DNA from: Armatimonadetes bacterium DC
GTDB taxonomy: Bacteria; Armatimonadota; Fimbriimonadia; Fimbriimonadales; GBS-DC
DNA length: 64,000 bases
Assembly: GCA_001442985.1 (NCBI GenBank)
Contig: LDYB01000012.1
Coordinates: forward strand, 31,139-95,138
Direction of reading: 5' to 3'
The notes beneath the pieces are model-generated. The model did no database searches. It had not been told where the DNA came from and saw nothing but the letters and a program-made list of their open reading frames with translations. This document shows positions 58,436 to 64,000 of the stretch, piece by piece. The position numbers were made by a program, and so were the translations under genes. Every line of letters starts with the position of its first letter. Within the stretch, counting starts at the first letter, position 1.

Positions 58436-59521
58436 TCACACCACCTCCAGCATGCGCTCAATCGCTCTGCGGGCACGCTGGGCAATCTCTTCGGGCACGC
58501 GCACCTCGTAAACGCCGTCCCGCAAGGAGCGGTAGAGCTTCGGCAGGGTGATGGTCTTCATATACTCACAGATGGCGTCCGCTTTGACCGCGATAAACTG
58601 CTTGTGCGGCGCCTCTTTACGCAGGCGATGCATCATGCCCACTTCGGTCGCCACCAGATGAATCGGGGCAGGCGATTGCTTCACATGGCGCACCATGCCG
58701 CCTGTGCTATACACGAAGGTGCGCTCCGCGGGCAGCTCGCCTTCCGCCAGCGCGTACATACACTGGCTCACGCAGCCACATTCGGGGTGCAACAGCAAAT
58801 CCGCCTCTGGATACTGTTTCAGCGCGTTCACAATATCCTCCGCGCGGAAGCCCGCATGCACATGGCATTCGCCCATCCAGAGGTGCATTTTGCGCCCCGT
58901 CATGCGTTGCACATACAGCCCCAGAAACATGTCGGGCAGAAACAGAATCTCCTTGTCTTCGGGGATGGCTTGCACCACCTTGACGGCGTTACTGGAGGTA
59001 CAGCAGTAGTCCGCTTCCGCCTTCACATCGGCGTTGGTGTTGACATAAGCGACCACCACGCCGTCGGGATGTTGCGCTTTCCACTGGCGCACCTCTTCTG
59101 CCGTCACGGTGGCTGCCAGCGAGCAGCCCGCTTCGGGGTCGGGGATCAGCACCGTCTTGTCGGGGCAGAGGATGGCGGCGGTCTCCGCCATAAAATGCAC
59201 GCCACAGAACACAATCAGAGGCGCATCGGTCTTGGCTGCCTGCTGGGAAAGCTGGAGCGAGTCGCCCACGAAATCGGCTAAGTCCTGAATGATGGGAATC
59301 TGATAGTTATGCGCCAGAATAATCGCGTTGCGCTCCTTGCGCAGGTGTTGAATGCGCTCTATCAGTTCCTGCTCACTGAGGTAGGGGATTTCGGCGTCGT
59401 TTTCCACCGCGCGCTGGGCTTCCGTGTAAGCCACCGACGGGCGGCGCTTCGAGCGGGGCATGATAGTGGGTAGTTCCACCTGCACCTGCAACTCGGTCGG
59501 TAAGGTCGGGTTCTTGACCAT
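58436..59521 (-). CDS. nadA: quinolinate synthase NadA
   Basis: NadA condenses iminoaspartate with DHAP to form quinolinate in NAD synthesis, using a [4Fe-4S] cluster. The 361-aa protein shows ILAHNYQIPIIQDLADFVGDSL, the FCGVHFMAETAAIL block with its Cys, LHPECGCVSQC, and VKADAICEYMKTITL, giving the cluster cysteines. The start is ATG 59521 with GGAGGA upstream. nadB and nadC are not adjacent. It heads a minus-strand cluster with the Trm112-like and archease genes. Confidence 0.94.
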   Translation of the reverse strand: MVKNPTLPTELQVQVELPTIMPRSKRRPSVAYTEAQRAVENDAEIPYLSEQELIERIQHLRKERNAIILAHNYQIPIIQDLADFVGDSLQLSQQAAKTDAPLIVFCGVHFMAETAAILCPDKTVLIPDPEAGCSLAATVTAEEVRQWKAQHPDGVVVAYVNTNADVKAEADYCCTSSNAVKVVQAIPEDKEILFLPDMFLGLYVQRMTGRKMHLWMGECHVHAGFRAEDIVNALKQYPEADLLLHPECGCVSQCMYALAEGELPAERTFVYSTGGMVRHVKQSPAPIHLVATEVGMMHRLRKEAPHKQFIAVKADAICEYMKTITLPKLYRSLRDGVYEVRVPEEIAQRARRAIERMLEVV

Positions 59522-59614
59522 CGGTTTTCCTCCTGACCCATTTGCGGTGAACAGCGGGTGTTGCCCGCGGGGATGTTGTCCACCGCCCAGAGGGGCTGCT
59601 CTGATTATACCCCA
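59522..59614 (-). promoter_or_regulatory. nadA promoter and leader with a small hairpin
   Basis: TATAAT on the minus strand lies at 59604-59609. The roughly 76-nt leader contains GCGGG-CAACA-CCCGC, a short stem, before the GGAGGA site. It is an ordinary leader, unlike the leaderless genes around it, and may carry regulation. I see no known riboswitch. Confidence 0.45.
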
Positions 59615-61210
59615 TCATCGCAAATAGCGCAGAAAGAGCGGCATCGTGCGCGTGGGGGAGAAGTGGCGCGTCAGGTAGCGCAGTTCGGGCGTCAGGCGTT
59701 GCATCGTCTGCTTGCCGACGCGCCAGCTCGGCTCCGCCAGAAACGCCATCATCCAGTCGGTGATGCGGCGCAGGCGCTCGCTGTAGGGATACCACCACAA
59801 CTCAGGCTTGCCTGAATAGACCTCGCTCACATACTGCACCTGCACCATCTCGTATAAGCCGAACTCGCCGTGCGTGCGCCCGACACCCGAATCTTTGAAC
59901 CCGCCCCATGTGCCGTAGGAATCGCCATAGGCAACGAGGTGGGAGTTAACGCTCACAGAGGCGCATTCCAGTTTCGGCGCGAGCGCGTGCGCCCGTGCGC
60001 GGTCGCGCGTCCAGAGGGAAGCGGTCAGCCCAAACGCGCTCGCGTTCGCCCGCTGAATCGCTTCCTCCACATCCGCCACAGGCTGTGCCATCACCAGCGG
60101 ACCGAAGGTCTCTTCCTGCATGCCGAGCATGGTTTCGTTCGCGTCGGCAATCAGGGTCGGCGCGTAGTAGAGTTCGCCCAGCTCGCTCAACACACGCCCG
60201 CCGTACAGCACGCGCCCGCCCTTCGCGCAGGCGTCCTCCACATGCGCCTGCACACGGTCGCGCTGGAAGGGGGCAATCACGGGTCCCATATCCACATCCG
60301 ACTGCAAGGGATGCCCCACGCGGATTTTCGCCAGCTCCGCACGCAACGCCTCCAGAAACGGCTCATAGACGGCGCGTTCCACATAGACGCGCTCTACGGA
60401 GGCGCAGGTCTGCCCCGCGTTCACCATCGCGCTCCACGCGATGCCGCGCGCTGTGCGTTCAAGGTCGGCGTCGTGCAACACAATCGCGGGGTCTTTGCCG
60501 CCCAGTTCCAGAATCACCTTTTTGCCCAGCGCGCCCGCCTGCTCGGCGACTTTCCTGCCGATGGGCACGCTTCCTGTGAAAATCACCCCGCGCACAAGGG
60601 GATGCTGAATCAGCGCACTGCCCTGCGGCGCGCCGCCCTGCGCCACCTGCACCAGTCCCTTCGGCAGACCTGCCTTCTCAAAGAGCTCCCCAATCAGCGC
60701 GCCCACATGCGGAGTCAGCGGCGAAGGCTTCAGCACCACGGCGTTCCCCGCGAACACCAGCGCGAGCATCTGCACCACCGGCAGGGTGAAGGGGTAGTTC
60801 CACGGCGCAATCACCGCCCACACGCCGTAAGGGTGGAAGTAATAGGTACAGTGCCGATCCGCCATAAACGGGTTGCGCGAGCGCACCCTGCGCGGCGCCA
60901 GCAAACGCACCCCCTCGTAAATCAAATAGGTCGCCATATCAATCGGCGGGAACAGCTCCACAATCATCGCTTCGATGGCGGGCTTGCCCTGCTCGCGGGC
61001 GACCAGTTCGGCAATTCGGTGGCGCTCGTGCGCAATCAGGCGACGGAGACGGCGCATCGCTTCGGCGCGTTCACGCAGGGGCACCTCGCGCCATTCCAGA
61101 TACGCCGCGTGCGCCTGTTGCACAACCCCCTCAATCGCCTCTACGGGAGTGATTGGTATCTCCCCCACCAGACTCCCATCCGCCGGACTGTGAATGACCA
61201 GACGATTCAT
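59615..61210 (-). CDS. aldehyde dehydrogenase
   Basis: The 531-aa protein belongs to the NAD(P)-dependent aldehyde dehydrogenase superfamily. It has APWNYPFTLPVVQML, the cofactor segment FTGSVPIGRKV, the general-base Glu in ILELGGKDPAIV and the nucleophile Cys in NAGQTCASVERVYV. It carries an extra C-terminal tail of about 50 residues (about 480-531), beyond the usual 480-500-aa length. The exact substrate is not clear; coniferyl- or long-chain-type enzymes have a similar tail. Start has GAGGTGCG upstream. The next gene upstream on this strand belongs to the RHS locus. Confidence 0.9.
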   Translation of the reverse strand: MNRLVIHSPADGSLVGEIPITPVEAIEGVVQQAHAAYLEWREVPLRERAEAMRRLRRLIAHERHRIAELVAREQGKPAIEAMIVELFPPIDMATYLIYEGVRLLAPRRVRSRNPFMADRHCTYYFHPYGVWAVIAPWNYPFTLPVVQMLALVFAGNAVVLKPSPLTPHVGALIGELFEKAGLPKGLVQVAQGGAPQGSALIQHPLVRGVIFTGSVPIGRKVAEQAGALGKKVILELGGKDPAIVLHDADLERTARGIAWSAMVNAGQTCASVERVYVERAVYEPFLEALRAELAKIRVGHPLQSDVDMGPVIAPFQRDRVQAHVEDACAKGGRVLYGGRVLSELGELYYAPTLIADANETMLGMQEETFGPLVMAQPVADVEEAIQRANASAFGLTASLWTRDRARAHALAPKLECASVSVNSHLVAYGDSYGTWGGFKDSGVGRTHGEFGLYEMVQVQYVSEVYSGKPELWWYPYSERLRRITDWMMAFLAEPSWRVGKQTMQRLTPELRYLTRHFSPTRTMPLFLRYLR

Positions 61211-61260
61211 CGCACCTCTATTTTTCGACTGCGCGGTTAAGAATCCTGCCGGGCGTCTGG

Positions 61261-61911
61261 TTAGAGTATCTCACCCTCGTGAGTGATCAGAGGTACTTCC
61301 TCCAATTTAGCACCCCAAAGCTGCCGATAGGGGCGCACCTGACGCACCCATGTTGGAATCTCAAAGACCCACAGCAGATTCTGAATTGCTTGCACGGGGC
61401 GATGGGGCACAAAAATATGCACCGCGGCGCTGTCGGTAATCTGGTTCAGTACCATGCGTACAGGCGGCGTTTCGGTGTCAGCGAAGGCTTTCAGCGCTTG
61501 CCTCATCTGGCTCACATCCAGAAGCGTTTCTACCGCTTCCATGTCGCAGCCAATAATCGTAATGAATCGTCCGTAGCCCTCTATGTCGCGTTCCCGAAAC
61601 TCATCGGAGAGTTCTTGCTTGTTATCCCGAGTCAAGCGGGTCAGGGGGCGTTTTTCGGGAAGATACTGAATGGGCGAATCGGGCGCCAGCGGGGCGTCGC
61701 GCCCGCTTTGCCAGCACCACGCCAGACCGCTGGACAGCAGGTGTTCAGGCAGCTGGCTGAAAAAGGTTTCCCTGTGGTAGTCATCAGGGAATGTCAAGGC
61801 ATAACTGATAACCCCATGCTCACGCCAAAAACTCACAACCTCTGGATTACGGCTTTCCTCACTCACTCGCTTCGACTGAGATTGTCTCCGCAAGAACCAG
61901 TTGAAAGGCAT
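61261..61911 (-). CDS. unidentified protein in the RHS locus, possible orphan immunity protein
   Basis: The 216-aa protein is not recognised. It has a basic start (MPFNWFLRRQSQSK), then mixed alpha/beta sequence with EVVSFWREHGVISYALTF, ERDIEGYGRFITIIGCD and VHIFVPHRPVQAIQNLL. It has no TM helix or signal, so it is cytosolic, as immunity proteins are. It follows a displaced RHS fragment on the same strand, where toxin/immunity cassettes usually leave orphan immunity genes. GGTGAG lies 5 nt before ATG 61911; GTG 61920 is an alternative. Its role is an inference from position only. Confidence 0.55.
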   Translation of the reverse strand: MPFNWFLRRQSQSKRVSEESRNPEVVSFWREHGVISYALTFPDDYHRETFFSQLPEHLLSSGLAWCWQSGRDAPLAPDSPIQYLPEKRPLTRLTRDNKQELSDEFRERDIEGYGRFITIIGCDMEAVETLLDVSQMRQALKAFADTETPPVRMVLNQITDSAAVHIFVPHRPVQAIQNLLWVFEIPTWVRQVRPYRQLWGAKLEEVPLITHEGEIL

Positions 61912-62048
61912 CGCTCTCACCGCCTGTTGCGCCTGCAGGCAGGGGTAGGCAGGTCAAACGGATGACCGATATCCTGCCTGAATGCCTTGCCTGCAAGCAC
62001 TGAGAGTGTACCCTCACTCGTGGGTGCGACGGGAAGACAAACGCTTAG
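61912..62048. other. gap between the orphan gene and the displaced RHS fragment
   Basis: The 137 bp contain no open frame of note. A TACACT on the minus strand near 62007 could act as a -10 box for the orphan gene. Several CCTGCC/GGCAGG short repeats (61930-62000) are visible, but no remnant of a toxin domain that I can read. Confidence 0.4.
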
Positions 62049-62167
62049 GGAATAAACTCATACCCATACGCCCCGTTCCAGGTGAAGGGGTTCGGCGTGT
62101 CGCCTGCTTGCTCTATCAGGTTGCCCCAGCTGCCGTCGATGTGTCGGGTAGCCCCAAGCAAGCCCCC
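62049..62167 (-). pseudogene. displaced RHS core fragment
   Basis: Read on the minus strand, the frame following the stop of the immunity-like gene encodes GSWGNLIEQAGDTPNPFTWN and GAYGYEFIP, then TAA. This is the RHS core segment found in the main gene at 63909-63991. The two DNA copies are identical for 59 bp (62049-62107 and 63909-63967) with three differences in the next about 25. The rest of the core and any toxin domain are missing. It has no start of its own and is in phase with the gene before it, separated by its TGA. Confidence 0.8.
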
Positions 62168-63097
62168 TCATTCCCTATCCACCCACGCGCGCGGATACCG
62201 ACTAAACCGCGCAATCCAACCATCCTCCCCGAACAACTCGGCTGCCAGGTTCACCAACATCGGCACGCGCGTCAAATCTGCCACCCACCCTCTTGAAGTC
62301 TTCACCGCTATCCTATACTCCTCACGCGCATCTATATCGTACAACGCATCGTGCAGCATAGTATCAATCGCCTCCAGCAGAACGGTTATCATTACATCTT
62401 CTTCCAATCGTTGTACCCGCTGCAGCCGCTCCGCCCAGCCCTCAAGCAGACTGCGCGCCTGCATCGCCAGCCATACATCAGGCGGCTCGTACCCCGCCAT
62501 CACACTCAGCCACTCATCGATCGTCTTATCCCGCACCACGCGCATCAGCCAGAACCCAAACTTGTCCAGCGCCTCTTGTTGTTGGGCGGTACGTCCATGC
62601 CATTCTACGCTGGGATCAGGGAATGCAGGCAGCGACGGCATCTGCAGCGGCGCAACAGGAGCTTTTCTGTAATCCAGCAGGGACATGGCATCCTCAGCTC
62701 GGGCGTAGGGATAGACATACGAGCTATACTGAGCGATCCAGCCCGGATTATTCGTGCCAAAGACACACTGGGGCATGTCTGGAAAGCAACGTTTTATGTT
62801 TACAGGCTCGTCAGCCCCTTCTAAGGAGATTAAGAAGTGGATTTCGTCAGTGCTCTGGAACAGATGGAAACAGTTGAACAAGGCGCGGTCTACAACTCGC
62901 ACGATGAGTTGGTGCAAATCAATAAACTCAGACACGGAGAAAGCTGAGACGATAGCCTCGAATATCTCTCTGTCAGAATCAAAGTGGTTGTAAAGTCCCT
63001 CAATCAGACCCTGACCCCTGTATATAGCGCTATCACGCGCATACTTGATAAAGGTGGTTCCTAACTTTTCCTGTACCTGTTGGCATGCTGGTAGCAT
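62168..63097 (-). CDS. likely immunity protein of the RHS toxin
   Basis: The 309-aa protein starts at ATG 63097, 24 nt after the toxin gene stop, the usual place for an immunity gene. It is soluble with no signal, has long helical stretches (VDRALFNCFHLF, RVQRLEEDVMITVLLEAIDTM) and no family that I recognise. TATACT at 63114-63119 on the minus strand and a GGGGGCG site give it its own expression. The length is larger than most immunity proteins. It is tandem with a displaced RHS piece just after its stop. An alternative is a DUF-type effector partner. Confidence 0.55.
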   Translation of the reverse strand: MLPACQQVQEKLGTTFIKYARDSAIYRGQGLIEGLYNHFDSDREIFEAIVSAFSVSEFIDLHQLIVRVVDRALFNCFHLFQSTDEIHFLISLEGADEPVNIKRCFPDMPQCVFGTNNPGWIAQYSSYVYPYARAEDAMSLLDYRKAPVAPLQMPSLPAFPDPSVEWHGRTAQQQEALDKFGFWLMRVVRDKTIDEWLSVMAGYEPPDVWLAMQARSLLEGWAERLQRVQRLEEDVMITVLLEAIDTMLHDALYDIDAREEYRIAVKTSRGWVADLTRVPMLVNLAAELFGEDGWIARFSRYPRAWVDRE

Positions 63098-63121
63098 GGT
63101 CAGCGCCCCCTTTAGTATACC

Positions 63122-64000
63122 TTACCTCCAAGGAATGCGTACTGGCTCGATTACACCACACCTCAGCATATCGATAGTGGCGTAAATCACGATGGCAACT
63201 GCCTCCTCTACTGGAACACCCCCCGCAAGTAGCGACTGATATGCGATGCGAATATGATCCAAGAAAGAGAGATTACCCTTCTGTTTTGAGATTTGGCTGA
63301 TGAGACGTCTTTGTGCACCCGTAATTCTAGCATGATCCCATCCTCTTTCTTTCATATATGCATGCGAAATAGACAGGGCTTTTTCTGGGTCGTAGTTTGG
63401 ATGTCCTGTAAATGCAGACTTGATAAAAATATGATGACCGCCTACTTTACCATATTCTCCCAAGTACTTGCTTACCTTTCCTGCAGCTTCTATCAAGCGC
63501 CCACAGAACTTGGCTACATCCCCAATATTCAGTCCGAGTATCCGACTGATATGGCGGGCAAACCGACCCAGCTTCAGCGTATCCCCTAATCCAGGAATAA
63601 CCCCAGCCGCTGAAATCAGCGCGTTCTTGATATCCAGCCGCGCCAGATACAATCCCGCATTAGCCAGATCCGCCGGCTCTCCCGCCCCAGGAAAGAATCC
63701 GATGATGTCCAACAGGAAATGAATCAGCTCTGACAGGTCTTCATCTACAGGTCCTAAGCCGGCAGGATCTGTCAGGTTAATAGGGTTGTTCAAACAATAC
63801 ACATACACATTCGGGTGCCCGCCTGCCACATCAATCGGGTCGCGCTGCAGCCAGCGGGCGGTGCGGGGGTCATACTCGCGGGCGCCGACATGGTACAACC
63901 CTGTGAACGGAATAAACTCATACCCATACGCCCCGTTCCAGGTGAAGGGGTTCGGCGTGTCGCCTGCCTGCTCGATCAGATTGCCCCAGCTGTCATAAGT
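63122..64000 (-). CDS. 3' part of an RHS-repeat polymorphic toxin with GHH-type nuclease-like tip
   Basis: The frame is open to the right edge, so the N-terminal part lies outside. The visible 292 residues open with TYDSWGNLIEQAGDTP, then the RHS-associated core HVGAREYDPRTARWLQRDP and the end of the core, NPINLTDPAGLG, the usual cleavage region. A pretoxin-like helical segment follows (FFPGAGEPADLANAGLYLAR, IPGLGDTLKLGR). The tip has GGHHIFIKSAFTGHPNYD and ISHAYMKERGWDH, a GHH-type pattern of HNH/EndoVII nuclease toxins. The call for the tip is tentative. The immunity-like gene starts 24 nt after its stop. Confidence 0.82.
   Translation of the reverse strand, partial: TYDSWGNLIEQAGDTPNPFTWNGAYGYEFIPFTGLYHVGAREYDPRTARWLQRDPIDVAGGHPNVYVYCLNNPINLTDPAGLGPVDEDLSELIHFLLDIIGFFPGAGEPADLANAGLYLARLDIKNALISAAGVIPGLGDTLKLGRFARHISRILGLNIGDVAKFCGRLIEAAGKVSKYLGEYGKVGGHHIFIKSAFTGHPNYDPEKALSISHAYMKERGWDHARITGAQRRLISQISKQKGNLSFLDHIRIAYQSLLAGGVPVEEAVAIVIYATIDMLRCGVIEPVRIPWR

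Noticed and set aside
59870..61240. Plus-strand 456-aa frame over the aldehyde dehydrogenase
   Set aside because: Antisense shadow; His/Arg-rich and no recognisable domain.

Overview
The window is a GC-rich, gene-dense bacterial chromosome segment with few gaps, many ATGA or TGATG overlaps and several leaderless-looking promoters. I see no rRNA or tRNA gene, and no integrase or transposase. The mix suggests a thermophilic Armatimonadota-type bacterium, possibly Fimbriimonadales-like. The clues are a planctomycete/armatimonadete-style pseudopilin, a dockerin-tailed secreted protein, a serine/threonine kinase with TPRs, multiheme cytochrome c and an LptC-like lipoprotein pointing to a diderm envelope. 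This lineage call is an inference from gene content.

Layout. 1-10.7 kb holds the tail of an upstream gene, a palindromic repeat, a Clp-like ATPase with a degenerate first ATPase domain, queF, a Gfo/Idh/MocA oxidoreductase, an ANTAR response regulator, maf, a DUF433/DUF5615 toxin-antitoxin pair overlapping a flavin reductase, smpB, and a three-gene membrane operon (VWA protein, coiled-coil four-TM protein, DUF2135-like multi-TM protein). 10.9-16 kb holds a pseudopilin operon, an HD-GYP protein and a bile-acid:sodium symporter family protein. 16-19 kb encodes sulfide oxidation (SQR plus CstB-like persulfide dioxygenase/rhodanese). 19-23.7 kb is a minus-strand operon: cyanophycinase-like peptidase, GH38-like fragment, tandem Fic/Doc-like protein lacking the catalytic motif, NamZ, Pth and a pseudopilin. 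23.7-38 kb holds a deacetylase, DinB-like and LuxR-type proteins, a large secreted protein, M42 peptidase, ribH, a secreted metallopeptidase, a Ser/Thr kinase, galT and dsbD.

37.6-45.4 kb holds a repeat copy, a broken antitoxin/PIN-toxin pair and a complete type III-A CRISPR effector operon (cas10, csm2-5, CARF-HEPN RNase) with no array, cas6 or adaptation genes in the window. 45.5-61.2 kb is mostly housekeeping: lptC-like, proS, metE, rtcA, archease, Trm112-like, nadA and an aldehyde dehydrogenase. It also contains a dockerin protein and a pentaheme cytochrome paired with a possible copper-amine-oxidase-like protein. 61.2-64 kb is a polymorphic-toxin locus: the 3' end of an RHS gene with a toxin tip, a likely immunity gene, a displaced RHS fragment sharing 59 identical bases with the main gene, and a second orphan gene.

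The candidates most worth following are the RHS cassette flanked by direct repeats, the VWA/DUF2135 membrane operon, the double pseudo-Fic protein, the cytochrome/amine-oxidase-like pair, and the run of promoters placed 6-11 nt from start codons.
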